From assembly GCA_033239525.1 (NCBI GenBank), contig BSYO01000036.1, positions 8,206,126 to 8,270,125 of the forward strand: 64,000 nucleotides of DNA, read 5' to 3'. The DNA is from Nepenthes gracilis. Its lineage: Eukaryota; Streptophyta; Magnoliopsida; Caryophyllales; Nepenthaceae. Position 1 is the first letter of the stretch. Every line of letters begins with the position of its first letter. This document shows, one piece after another, positions 33,519-44,585 of the stretch. Position numbers and translations under genes: made by a program. Under the pieces are notes generated by a model that had not been told where the DNA came from, searched no databases, and saw only the letters and a program-made list of their open reading frames with translations.

Positions 33519-35942
33519 AACCGCTAGGGCATACCCCGAGCAACCAATACATCAGAAAATACACAAAAATGATCAAAACAGTCTACAAAATATGATACCA
33601 GCCTAAAAAATGAACAAACTCAAAAACCGCCGCTGTCAAAAGGACACACAGCAAACGGGAAAGAGCCAAGCCAGCTATCATAGTCTAGGAAAAAAGCCTG
33701 CAGCAACAGCAGCAGAGCAAACAACCAGATCTGAAAATTCAGCTACATCAGCACCAGCAACCACATGATGTATACTTCAAACCAAGCAGCCGGCACCTTC
33801 AGGCCAGCAAACACCAGCAGCATCCAGACGGCATAGCTAAGAGCAGCTGCACAACCTCAGCCCAAATAATTTAAAGCAAGTGTTAACACAATTCTGCAGC
33901 TATTCCAGCTGCCCCAAGATTTCCAATGCCTCCAGCACCAACAAAAGTCTCCAACAGCAACCTTATGCCTTCGTGGTTTATGCCTGGCTTCAGCAGGCAG
34001 CAACAGCATTCCTGCAAATTTCAGCGCTCACCCTTCAGCAATCTCATCATTCATCAGCAACACATCTCCACAGGACAGCAGGGATGCTAATAACAAATCC
34101 GCGTCTCCCAGGGAATCAAAGCCGAACCAGTGGTGGGTATACGCAATTGCTGTCCACCAACCAACAGCAACCTCCAACTTCAACGAAGGTCCACCACAAT
34201 GGGCACCAGGATTGCTCTGTTCAGGCAAGACCTAGGGTAGCACCAGGATTACCAAATCCTCCAACACCAGCAGATGGCCCCAACTGCATCGTCTGGATTC
34301 AGCAATCCGCAGAACAGCAGACCAGAAAACATCAGAGGGCATCCGACATCAAAAGGAAAATAGGCAAATTCATCATACTTCAGCAGCAGTGCCATAGGAC
34401 AGCTAGGAGGCAAGGAAACAAGAGATGCAGCTCCTACAACAGCCAAGGTCAAACCCCCCACTTCACAAAGAGAGAGCCAAAAAAGCAAAATACATCAGAT
34501 AACACCATCACGGCCAATGATAGAAAATCAGTAGGATCAAATGCACAAAAGAGTGCATCAAAGTAATCCACCTGAAAATCACACCGACCCCTACAATCAA
34601 CAATTTCAACAAAATCAGCTCCAACAAAATCCACACAGCATCTGTATTATGCGCAGCTGTAGGAACAGAACAGCTACAGCAGTAGGCCTTAGCCCATCAA
34701 CAGCAAAGCGCCACCAGCAAGATCAGCCATACCAGCATCCACAGCCTAGAGAAACCCAAGGACCAACGCCATCTGTACGCAGCTGTAGACAACCACAAAG
34801 GTGCACCAGAACAGCGGCAACCCTACGGCACCCAATTTGGGAGAGCTTCAAATCCAGAGGGAGCAGCAGCAGGGCCAATACACATTGTAGATTCTAGCAA
34901 CTTCCGGCCAGCAAGCAGGACAGTAACCCATCCCTCCACCAGCAAGCAGCATTCAGCATACCAGCAGCCGGTCGAGCACCAACAGTTCAAGAAAGAGCCG
35001 CGACACATCGGACAGCACACCTACAGAACATATCCCAGTGACAGCCGGTATTCCAGACAGCCAGCAAAGGCAACACCACGAAATGGCACCTGCCAGCACA
35101 CAACCAAAGCCACCAGCAGCATCCGTAGAACCAATGAAGACAAGAACCCAGAGCATGCTAAAGGTCTAAGGCAACCCCAACCCATTTAGACAGCAGGGGA
35201 GATCCATCAAACACCAAGATATCCAGTAATGGCTCCATCAGCAAAGCATCACTACATGTGGATCAGCACCTCATGACAAAACATGGGGAGACAGGATCTG
35301 CAACCCCCATATATCATCAGAGCTGACAGTTGGGGATCACAACAGACCATCAGCTTGCGATCAGCATCAACAGCACCCCTTCAACTATATCTGCACCACA
35401 ATCAAACTCGTGAACCACATAGGGTCCAACAAGGGGGCTGACGATGCACGCTCAGGTAGGAAATCAGACCAGATCATCAAAAACAGCAGCCAGCAACATC
35501 ATTATACTACCCATCACAGGATGCAGCAACAGGCCACACTGCATGATTATGATCCATAAAGCACAGCAACCTCCCAGCAGTAGGAAATACTTAAATGAAA
35601 AGGAGGAAAAGCCTGGCGTCAACCAAGACCCACACAAGACGGAGCTGCAAAGCAGAACCAGCCAAGGCGCCAGCAGCAAAACCAATTCAAAACGACTGTT
35701 TTTTTTTTCCACAAAGCTCACTAGGAGGGAGCGGATACCAAACAAGTCAAAATGCAACAAGGAAAACATCAACCATTAGGTTCAGAACCGACCGGCAGGG
35801 CAGCAGGGAGCCACGCCCGGCAAGGCACCAACCGAAAAAACACCACAGTGCAAATACTCCAACAGCACAACCAACAGGGCCAACAAGGGGCCAGCATCCA
35901 AAGCCAGTGGAAAAGAAACTATATATATATATATATATATTT

Positions 35943-36069
35943 TTATATGTTCCAACGCCTAACCAGCGATTGGTTAGGGCGATCATCAACTTGCAAGGAG
36001 GTCTTCAGCTTGTCCCGAACAGCATTTGAAATCAGGGAGCAAATCTGGGAAGCATTCTGGTTGGAGGAA
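35943..36069 (-). pseudogene. LINE ORF2, last 40 or so codons
   Basis: The minus strand reads QNASQICSLISNAVRDKLKT, then SLQVDDRPNQ, and ends SLVRRWNI at a stop at 35943-35945. It matches the ORF2 end at 5489 nearly residue for residue. It is included because it fixes where ORF2 stops and the 3' UTR starts. Confidence 0.88.
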
Positions 36070-38532
36070 GTGGTTTCTGTCTCCTTGGACGGAGTGGCTC
36101 AGTTGCATGGGTGGCTGTGCAGAATCCGGAGTACCTTGATCTGGCAGTCGGAGTGCATTGTTGAATCCATATTACACTTGGCGGAGTGGACCTGTTTGCT
36201 AACCACGGCCTGCTCTGACAACGTCGCTCTGACAGAGGCGATTTTCAAAATTTGATTTTGAATTTTGAATCTGCTCGGCGTCGTCCTCGGCGTTTCTGAC
36301 TTGGGTGCTGGGCGGCTCCGATGCCGGCCATGGCCGGCCTCCCGGTTGCTTGCCCGGCCCCCCCGTCACCCGGCTTCCATGCTCCGGGTGTTGTCGGCCT
36401 CGCGACCTCGAAGATTCGGTGTTGCTGCGATTTTGATTGCCTGCGATTTTGACCATCTTTTCGCCTTCCGTGTGAGGCGAAGGCTCTTCTTCGGTTCAAG
36501 AGTTCGTGGTCGGGCCCTATGCCCGCCGAGAGTGCGGCGCCGCTCATCCTTCGAGTCCCTCGCATTTCTCTCCACTGTTCCCTTGTATCCTTGGTTTGCA
36601 CCTAGGGTTTACTCTTGTTTTTCTCTACCATTCAGATTGGGATGGGGCTTTGAAGGTCTTGTACTGGCTCTCGAGGTGCTGATGCTTGGTCGTTCTCTTC
36701 CGTGGTCGGTTTTGGGGATGCCATGTTGTGCTAGTTTGGTGATGCTTGGCCGATGCCCTGATGTGCCGACCGTGGATCTCGTTGGATGCCTCTCGAACTT
36801 TTGATCCGTGGCTTCGGGAGCCGCTTCCTCCGGCTTCCGGTGGGTCTCGCTCTGTTCGGGCTTCCCGTGCTCAAGTCTTGGGCTGTTGGATTGGCTTTCC
36901 ACTGCCAATGTGAATCACCATTGTTGGTTGGGTTTGGGGTGCCCATGCTGCTCTGGGTGGAGCTTTCTGGCTGTGGAATGGTGATCCGATAGTGTTATCT
37001 TGGCTGCAGTGGCTGGCTGTTGAGTCGAGCTTCTGCTGGTTGTTGTCTCTGTGGGGTATTTAATTTATTGCTGCTGTATTTGTAGGGATTACTTCTGTTA
37101 TTGGCAAGGGATTTAGGAATTGCTGCAGTCGGTTTTACCTGCCAAATTCTGTATTTAGAGGTTGCTGATGATGGGGTGCTTAAACGCCTTTCTGCTGGCT
37201 GCTGTCTCATCTTGGAGGAATTAATGCTACCGAAAGGTCTATGATGCTGCTCTGATTTTTCCTTGGCTGAGTGTCCCATTTGGTCTGGGTTGGGGGAGCC
37301 CGTGCGTTTATGGATTGGGACTCTTTGGCTGAGGATTGAGTAGCTGGTTGTGGATTTTTTTGGTGCTTTTCTTCTTTCTGCTGAGGTGGTGCTCGCCTGG
37401 TTTGCTGCTTTAGTGTGGCAAGAAGTGTGTTGCAGTCCTTTGGATTGCGTTTGTCTTGCTAATTAAGCCAGTCTATGCGGATGTTGCTTTGCAACATTTT
37501 GCTTTTGTGATGGTAGATTCTGTTGCTTCCTTGCTGTCCACACTGTTCTGCTGCTGGTTTATTGAGTGCTGATGCAGAAGTAGTAGCAATGGTTTGGTAC
37601 TGCCTGGAATGCAGTGTTGAGCAGCTGAGATGTCTTTTGTTGTTCTGTGCTGATGAGTTCAGTTGCTCCCATTTGCCTTGGATGCATGGATGTATGCTGT
37701 TATTTTTGATGCCAGGGCTCCTTTCCTTTGCTGATCTTGGATGGGCTGCTGTGCTATTATGGTGCATTGATAGATTGCTTGCTGCTTCCAGTTGGTGATC
37801 TGCCGACCCTGTAGTGCAGTTCCTGATGTTTTTGCTGGAGCTGTAGTGGCATTGCCCCTGCTGGAGATGATGTTCTGATTGCTGTGGCGTGCTCCTACTG
37901 GAATCCAGCTGCTGGACGGATGGCCTGTATGAGGATGTATCTGCTGTTTGATGGTAGCTACTAGTGGTGGACGACTTTTTCCCGGCTCTTAGCCTTCCTG
38001 GTGCTATGCTGGCCGCTGGGAGTGTGATGGTTCATGACTACTGGTTGTAAAGCGTGGGAATTCTCCTCTGGTTTGTTCTGTTCTGGATTGATTATCTTCA
38101 GCTGGCTCGATTCTTATTTGCTGGTGCTGCTGTCAGCTATGTGCTTGGTCTCTTCTAATGCTTCCATGGAATGATGTTAGCTGAAATTTTTTCTCCCTAT
38201 TGTGTGAGAACATCTGGATTAGCTTGAAGATTCTGAAGGAGGAGGCAGTTCATGTGCTGGGCTGCTACTGCCTTTGGTTGGATATGCTATGGGCTCACTT
38301 GCTGGAGAGTGCTGCTGCTTCCTCTTGCTATCTTCTGATGCAGCTGCAGATTTGATTGTCCATCATCCGGTGTTATAGCTGACGATTTCGAAACTGTGAT
38401 GGAGGCTGTACTGCTGAAGTAGTAGTACTTCAACTCACTGATGAAATGTGCCAAGTCGCAGGTCATGAATTAATGGCTAGATGCTGTGATGGTTTATCCA
38501 TTGCTGTACTTGGTTGTGGCTGAGTCCTGCTT

Positions 38533-40440
38533 TTTTTTTTTTTTTTGGTAAGTAAGAATTTTGGATTAAAAGGGAGAAAAAATTACATAATCAATGATTT
38601 ATCTCCAAGTGTTTTGACTTGAAGATAAAACATAGGCGTTGGGTCATACCCCGAGCAAGAGTTACATCAGAAAAAAATACAAAGAACTCTAAGAGGCCAA
38701 CTAATTACAGATTCCACATAATAAAGAACGGGCATAGAATAACATTAACAAGCCCATCCTATCAAATTTCAGCTCAAGCCAAACCAACAAGCAGCTCAAG
38801 CCAAAATATAAACAGCCATCAACCTAAAGGCACCCCTAGCATTCCACCATCAGGCTGCAAAAGGCAGCAGCATCTCGCCCATCAAACCGACACCAGCAGA
38901 AATCACTCGCAGCTGCATCAGAAGTGGCAAGAAAAGGGTCAAAGTCCAGACCCGCCAACCATGAACATCCAAGTCCACCATCAGTCCAGACCCGATCACA
39001 GCAACTTTCAGCATATCCTGCCCTGTAATGACAGGCAGATCGCAGCGAGCCGGCAGCAACATATCCAGCGCCTCAAAGACTTCAACGCGACCGAAGCAGA
39101 GAGGCACATAATCAGCACACGTCCACCTCAAAATAGCAGCAATGAGGAAACGTCAAAACATCAGGACTCCCCACTGCTTCAGTTTCAGCAACTGCCTCCA
39201 GCAGGACCAAGAGCTATCTCAACAATTCCAAAACCCCCACCAACAGAAGGCTCCAGCAGCACCTACAGAGCTCACCCGGTAGCATCCCATTTTAATAGGC
39301 AGACTCAACATTCTTCAGCATCCAAATCAAGCATTCTTAATATTTTAAACCAGCTAACATCAGCAACCCCTGGAAATTAGGTCCAGGACCTGCTGCAGAA
39401 CCCATTCCAGCGAGACCGAGAACCGCCCCAAAATTACAAAGCCCCCAACCAACAAATGGCTTCAGCAGCACCAATTACCTTCGTGTTTAATCCAGGCTTC
39501 GGCAATCAGCAGACAGCAAATCAGATAAATCCAGTGCTCACCCATTAACTATATGGCAATCTCATTAAACTTCAGCAACACCCCGCCACAAGGCAGCAAG
39601 GATGCAAAAGCTAAGGCCGCACCTCCAGCCACGACTTGGTAGAATAAGCATGCCATCTGAAAGTGATATAGCAACAAAAACGCCCAGTCCATCAAGGCAT
39701 CCAAACCAGCATATCAACCTCAGCAACAGCATCATACGCACCAACCTCCATCATGAAGATGGCAGGAAGGGAGGACCTAACCATAATCGCCAGACTCAAA
39801 CCCAGAATGCCATACAGAGAGTGAAAATATAGCAGCATCTCGTGGCATCACCATCCAACCCCTTCAAGCCCATTGACTAGCCCGAACAGCATCAGAAGAA
39901 CCAAACTTGCACCTGAAAGTAAATCAAGCCAAACTGCCCAACCCAACAAACAGGGTCATGCAACTGACAACAGCATCAAAATTCTTCGAGTGCAACTTCA
40001 CACACATGGAAAATGAATGACATCACAAAACCAGACTTTGAATTCCTCACACAAACCATCACAGCAAAAACCCGGAACAACTTCCTGCACTTCATACACA
40101 CCTCACTAAAGCAAAAGCCAACTAAGACTTCTCAGCAAGGCAGCTCAAGCCAGCAGAGCCATCAACCACCAACCCATTCCAACCCAAGGTCCCCAATAGC
40201 ATATCAACCAACATGTTCATCATCCTATAAATCAGGCAGGGGTAGCACCACCACCACATAGGGACAACCAAAATAGTGACTTCAGCCAGGAATGCCAACC
40301 CACTTCAACCGAAGATTCTTTATATATATATATATATATATATTTTGGGGGAGGGAAATTGGAGAACCAACTTCAAAGGGAGAACACAAGACAGGAAGAC
40401 GCCACTGACCAATAGCACCAGTAGCAACCAAAACAAAGAC
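38533..40440 (-). mobile_element. Family I LINE 3' UTR copy, 1.9 kb
   Basis: It is flanked by the perfect 14-bp TSD GCTGAGTCCTGCTT (38519-38532 and 40441-40454). Poly(T), GGTAAGTAAGAATTTTGG, the stem-loop and a slightly altered hairpin (GGTCATACCCCGAGC) follow. The 5' end lies close to a TA microsatellite at 40320-40343, the mark of the ORF2/3' UTR junction. The insert is therefore nearly a complete 3' UTR and nothing else. Confidence 0.92.
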
Positions 40441-41099
40441 GCTGAGTCCTGCTTATATGATGTATTTCCAGAAGTCTGAGGCTGTGGCTGTACCTGCTTT
40501 GGCCCGTTGGTACTGTGTTCGGGTTCTTTGCAGATTAGATGTGGGTTCACCCGGCTAGAACTTGTGGTGTGATTTGAACTGGTTTGTTGCACTATTCTGC
40601 GGCTAGGGGTTTATATGGATTGTTGCCCTGGTGAAATATGTAGTGACTGTTCTGCTTCTGGCCATGGATCTGGTTGGGTGTGGGTATCTTGATTTCCTCT
40701 ATTGCATTTGTCTGTTAGGGATGAGTTTGTCCCTGGTGGGCCGCCCCCTGGATGTTGATCTGCTTTGCCTAAAGTGGCCTTTTGTGCTTCTCGGGTTCCA
40801 TCTTTCTGCTCTGGAACGCATCTACCGTGGCGCTTTATGTAAGGCCTGGTCTGATTTGCGGTGTTCTGTTGCACAGTTGGTGGCCTAAAATGTGAATCTG
40901 CTCCTTGCTTTCGTCTGTCATTTGCCTCTGGACCCTATTATCAATGAATAGTCAATCTGTTGGTCTTGGATTTATTGATGCTTGCCAGGAGTTACGGCCC
41001 TTTGATGTAGTGGGCTGTTTTGGCAGTACACTTGAGATTGATGTATTGGACCTACTCGGCTGTTTCTGGTGTGGCCTTGCCGAGTTGCTGAAGCACAGA

Positions 41100-41287
41100 G
41101 TCCTCCTAGCGGCCTTTTATTTTGTTTTTTTTATTTTGTTTTTTTTACGAATTCCTGTTGTATTCGTTGCTCGGGGCATGCCCTAGCGGTTATGTTTTTA
41201 CTCTAAGTCATAATTACTTGGAGTAAAAACATAGTTTCTGTAATTTTTTCTCCCTATAATCTAAAATACTCACTTACCAAAAAAAAA
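41100..41287 (+). mobile_element. LINE 3' tail fragment, 188 bp
   Basis: The flanks GTTGCTGAAGCACAGA (41084-41099) and GTTAGTGAAGCACAGA (41288-41303) match at 14 of 16 positions. The fragment has GCTCGGGGCATGCCCTAGC, a stem ATGTTTTTACTCTAAGT paired with ACTTGGAGTAAAAACAT, CTCCCTATAATC, ACTCACTTACC and poly(A). Confidence 0.88.
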
Positions 41288-41400
41288 GTTAGTGAAGCAC
41301 AGAAGTGGGATGCTCAATCAAGCCCATCTGTTTTGTTGCTGTTGTTGCATCTGAGCCATTGCCGAGGTGCTGGAGTAGCCAGTGTCCGTCTGTGCATTGC

Positions 41401-41683
41401 TTTTTTTTTTTGGTAAGTAAGTGATTTGGATTAATGGGAGAAAAAAAATTACAAGTAAGGATTTATCACCAAGTGTTATTCCGACTTGGGGATAAACCTA
41501 AAAAGCTAGGGCATGCCCCGAGCACTTTGATACTAAAACTGTGGTAAGGGTAAGCTTTTTACGTGACTGGCCCCACCGCTTCGCGGCCCCATACCCCAGA
41601 AATCCCGAAGGATTTTTTAGGGAGGCTCAGTACCACGAGTGCTTCCGCGGAGATTCGAACCCGGGTGGAGATTCGAACCCGTT
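41401..41683 (-). mobile_element. Chimeric retroposon: SINE body joined to a LINE tail
   Basis: Reading the minus strand from 41683, the unit begins with a repeated B-box-like CGGGTTCGAATCTCC (twice). It continues through SINE body sequence, including GGGGCCGCGAAGCGGTGGGG and AAAAAGCTTACCC, to CACAGTTTTAG (near 41540). It then joins GCTCGGGGCATGCCCTAGC, the stem-loop, TCCCATTAATCC, ACTTACTTACC and poly(A) (T-run 41401-41411). The flanks TGTGCATTGC (41391-41400) and TGTGCATTGC (41684-41693), extendable with one mismatch, show it inserted as one unit. The SINE part lacks its first 55-60 bp. Confidence 0.88.
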
Positions 41684-41852
41684 TGTGCATTGCTGTGTGG
41701 GTGCCACGCTACTGCTGCTGTTTTTGGCATTCTATCGGCCGTGAGCTGGGGCGTTTTTGCATGAAATTTCCTTTTGGTTGTTCTATGCTGTTCTGCTGCC
41801 GGGGGTTGATGCTGCTGCTGGCGAAACATGAGTTGTTGCCGTTAGCCAGATC

Positions 41853-41956
41853 GTCCGCATGAGAGAAGAGGAGAAGGTTGTCCGCAAAGGCGAGCATGAC
41901 AGTATGAGTCACCTCGCAATTTTTTTTAATTCAATTTACTTACTTACCAAAAAAAA
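41853..41956. mobile_element. Inverted ORF2 fragment next to a LINE tail end
   Basis: At 41853-41912 the minus strand encodes the RT catalytic region (THTVMLAFADNLLLFSHAD), matching the copy near 6990 but with FADN instead of FADD. At 41913-41956 the plus strand carries a tail end (AATTCAATTTACTTACTTACC in two overlapping pieces) with poly(A) at 41949-41956. The two parts point in opposite directions. This could be a twin-priming inversion or a later rearrangement. No TSD was found. Confidence 0.6.
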
Positions 41957-42475
41957 CTGGCTACAAAGCCTTAACTCACAGCATTGGATTCACCATATAG
42001 CCAGTCAATGAGTTGACCGGCTGAATATCATTATTTTTCGGTCAAGTCCCCACCCCTTTTTTTCTTTGGGGGGTCAACCTAATTTTAGCAAGTAGAGTGT
42101 CATTTACCCCCACATTGACACAAACACTAGTATAATGTATTCGCTCTATTTTGGCCATATTAGAGTCCAACTAGAGTGATTTTCCCACCACACCGGTAAT
42201 CCAACTGAGGCTAAAAGGAGTCCAGTATTCCACAAATACATTTAGCAAGTTTATTAAAACCGAAAAGGTTTTATACTCCTCTTTTGACATAGGCATACCT
42301 AGTTTCTATTGTTTGAGGAATAACGTTCCCCCCCCTCAAATGCCCAATGTTCATTTGCCAAGCAATTTTCCATCAGAGTATCAGATGAGAATCGGAAGAA
42401 AAAGAATCCATTATCATTACCTATAACAAGACAAATCCCAAACCGAGCCCAAATTTTTCAGGCTATGAAATTAAC
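41957..42475. other. Unclassified low-copy sequence
   Basis: About 0.5 kb of moderately AT-rich sequence has no LINE signature, no convincing ORF and no repeat recognised elsewhere in the window. It may be flanking genomic DNA or part of an LTR element. Confidence 0.4.
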
Positions 42476-42570
42476 TTTTTTTTTTGGTAAGTAAAGTGCA
42501 TTAAAAAAGGGAAAGAAAATTACAATACCTATATTCTAATCCAAGTGTTATGCTGACTTGGAGGTAGAAT

Positions 42571-43031
42571 CTAGTGCTTATGGTGGTTCTAATGTTGAAG
42601 AGGAGTTACTGAATGTTGTGGCTTGTATGTCTGGCGACTGTTGTGCGGATCTTGAGGAGCAAATAGTTTCAGAATCCATAAAGCAGATTGTTGTGGCTCT
42701 GCCTGTTGCTAGGGTCTCTGATGAAAGCGGTGAGGTGGTTTCGGCTCCTAATTTGTCAGTTGAAATTGATCCTGAGATTACTCCTGATTCTATCTCTCGG
42801 ATTGCCTGGAAATATGGATTGAAGCGTTCTAATTCTGCTGGACGGGCCTCTCCTCGCCTTTATGATCACTTGGATGTAAATCATTCCATTGTGTCATCTG
42901 GAGGGTTTGTGGCTACTGGGAAGGGAGACCTGATGCTGCCGGCCACTAAAAATTTTGAATCCCATTGGGTTATGGGGGAGGTGCAACATAAAGAGTGGAA
43001 CAGGGCTAGGGCTCGTAGACGCAGATTATAA
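42571..43031 (+). pseudogene. LINE ORF1 C-terminal fragment, open to its stop
   Basis: About 150 codons are open and in frame. Acidic sequence is followed by IDPEITPDSISRIAWKYGLK (near 42760-42830), then ASPRLYDHLDV and a basic end, EWNRARARRRRL, at a stop at 43029-43031. The central motif is the same as in the copies near 9850 and 53460. The second motif (ELFARQAINGW) is absent, so the C-terminus differs from the other group. Confidence 0.85.
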
Positions 43032-43934
43032 TGATTATAATCTGCTGAGGATGTAAGCCTCGGTGGCAGTCCGGTCTGCTTACTAGGTTATGGCCTGTTG
43101 TTCCTTTGATTTTGTCTGGTTGGCTGTGCAGCAGGGTATTTCTTCCATGCTGTACTCTGGGTGCAGCTGGAGCCTTGTACATAAGGCTTCATTAATTTTG
43201 TTTTCTTATCAGTTGCAGAAGGTGCTGCTGGATTTGTTGCCGAAGCAATCTGGCTACTGTATGCTGCTGATTTTGTGATTCAGGGGTTGCTGCCCGTGCA
43301 TCTGAAATATGGCTAATGTATTCAGTTGCATGCTTGATCTCCTGAATCCATGCTGATGGAAGCTGATCTGGTGGGAACCCCTGGAAGAAGAGGCCACTGT
43401 TGTTGTTTTGCTGGCGACGTAGTGGTGTCTTTTGGAGTTTGCTGCTAATGCTTTGGTGATATACACGTGGGTTTGTGTCCTGCTGCGAGGTGCGTATGGA
43501 GCATGGGCAGTTGGAGGTGTTGAAGCTGCGTCCAGTTTCCTATGGTGGACTATACAAACAAGGCTGTTGCTGTTGTGTGACATTGAGCTGAAGCATTCTT
43601 CTGCTAATTATGAAACAGCAACAGATTGGCAATTTAATGGTTGCCTCCAGATGAAGTTTTGCTGAAATGGCTAGGTGTTGCTTGTGGTGCACCGCAAGAT
43701 GCTCATGCACTGCTAATGTGTGTGTGTCTGCTTATGTGTAATTTCAGACTACATTTGTTGTTTTTTGTTGAACGCTGTCCTCTCAAAGGCTTTTTGGTAT
43801 TATTTGTTGTACCGTGTGCTCGGGGTATGCCCTAGCTTTTTATGTTTTATTTCCAGTCAAAATACCTGGAGATAAAACATCGATATTGTAATTTTTTCTC
43901 CCTATAATCTAAAATACTTACTTATCAAAAAAAA
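42571..43934 (+). mobile_element. ORF1-only LINE (half-LINE), 1.36 kb
   Basis: It is flanked by the perfect 16-bp TSD GACTTGGAGGTAGAAT (42555-42570 and 43935-43950), which is the stem arm of another LINE tail. It holds the C-terminal part of ORF1 (to 43031), about 0.75 kb of 3' UTR, GCTCGGGGTATGCCCTAGC, the stem-loop, CTCCCTATAATC, ACTTACTTATC and poly(A) at 43927-43934. ORF1 runs straight into the 3' UTR with no ORF2. Confidence 0.92.
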
Positions 43935-44129
43935 GACTTGGAGGTAGAATATAGTAGCAATGGCAGCCCCTGAACAACATGATACAAGTCATGAAAAACA
44001 AGAAATCAACATAAAGGCTGATATCTTAGCAAATCAACCGGAAGCTAAACCAACTGCAGCACCTCGCCCATTTGGCAACCACCACGCCCATTTGGCATCA
44101 CGGTTCTTTACCGACTACTCAACCAAGAC

Positions 44130-44360
44130 TTTTTTTTTTGATAAGTAAGTAAATTTCATAAATGAAAGTGAAAAAAAGATACATAAATAATTATCTATCT
44201 CCAAGTATTCTGCCGACTTGGATTTATATCAAAGGCGCTGGGGTATCCCCTGAGTACTGTGAAACATTTTATGAAACCAAAAAATAAACCAACGGAGTAA
44301 ACAAAATTACATCCGCAAAGGCCACCAACCAGAGCAATCAATCGGAAGACAGGAACACGG
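44130..44360 (-). mobile_element. LINE 3' fragment, 231 bp
   Basis: It is flanked by the perfect 15-bp TSD CTACTCAACCAAGAC (44115-44129 and 44361-44375). Poly(T), GATAAGTAAGTAAATTTC, a diverged stem-loop (TATCTCCAAGT, then ACTTGGATTTATATC) and GGGGTATCCCCTGAG, a near-perfect hairpin, follow. It is non-coding. Confidence 0.9.
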
Positions 44361-44525
44361 CTACTCAACCAAGACACCTCGGCACCAGTAGCATCTCGAA
44401 AAAAGAACATCTCAGATGAAGGCCGATGAAGACCTCGGTCTTCACTGTAGTAGATAGCCGTTTACCTCGGATCCTGCAAATTGCTGGGGTAAGAAAGCAT
44501 GGGCAGTCAACATGCTGTGCTAGAC

Positions 44526-44541
44526 TTTTTTTTGGTAAGTA
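44526..44541 (-). mobile_element. Micro-insertion 7: 16 bp, A8 plus TACTTACC
   Basis: The insert, on the plus strand, is eight T residues and GGTAAGTA. The perfect 17-bp TSD AACATGCTGTGCTAGAC lies at 44509-44525 and 44542-44558. Only 8-9 nt are LINE-derived. It is the cleanest case in the window. Confidence 0.95.
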
Positions 44542-44585
44542 AACATGCTGTGCTAGACAAGATGATTGGAAGGAAGGGACCGCTT

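Larger units (their letters stand above)
33416..36069 (-). mobile_element. LINE with the last codons of ORF2 and a full 3' UTR
   Basis: Poly(T) at 33416-33431 is followed by GCTAAGTAAGTGTTTTGG and a perfect 17-bp stem (33479-33495 and 33502-33518). The GGGCATACCCCGAGC hairpin comes next. The 5' end reads into the final codons of ORF2, then a TA run (about 35919-35942), then about 2.4 kb of TGCTG-type 3' UTR. The flanks GTGGTTTTCT (33407-33416) and GTGGTTTCT (36070-36078) are a short, imperfect TSD. The broken CGGAGTG array on both sides supports the boundaries. Confidence 0.82.
32858..36236 (+). mobile_element. Family II CGGAGTG 3' UTR array, interrupted
   Basis: Three modules start with related GTGGTGGCGG(A/T)G sequences at about 32862, 33096 and 33233. 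They contain CTCCTTGGACGGAGTG units, and the first two end in A-runs (33077-33085 and 33211-33222). After the 33416-36069 insertion the array resumes (CTCCTTGGACGGAGTGGCTC at 36080) and runs to about 36236. Neither an ORF nor a tail of its own is seen, so this is the internal part of a 3' UTR. Confidence 0.72.
36237..41852 (+). mobile_element. Family I non-coding LINE derivative with 5' leader, interrupted, tail lost
   Basis: The 5' end has GATTTTCAAAATTTGATTTT and a GC-rich leader with CCGGCCATGGCCGG near 36323, as in the short copies at 811, 15550 and 48556. The TGCTG-rich 3' UTR is broken by insertions at 38533-40440, 41100-41287 and 41401-41683. It stops at 41852, where a reverse-oriented RT fragment begins; its own tail is missing. 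Frames inside it are not coding. Confidence 0.72.

Noticed and set aside
33880..34566. A 228-codon Q/S-rich frame
   Set aside because: It lies antisense to a TGCTG-rich 3' UTR. CAGCA repeats produce long Q/A/S frames with no counterpart at the same place in other copies.
36265..36804. A 179-codon frame in the GC-rich leader
   Set aside because: The leader of the other short elements does not keep this frame. No family motif or conserved start is seen.
38619..39380. A 253-codon frame
   Set aside because: Same cause: antisense of a 3' UTR bounded by a clear TSD. It begins in the tail stem-loop.
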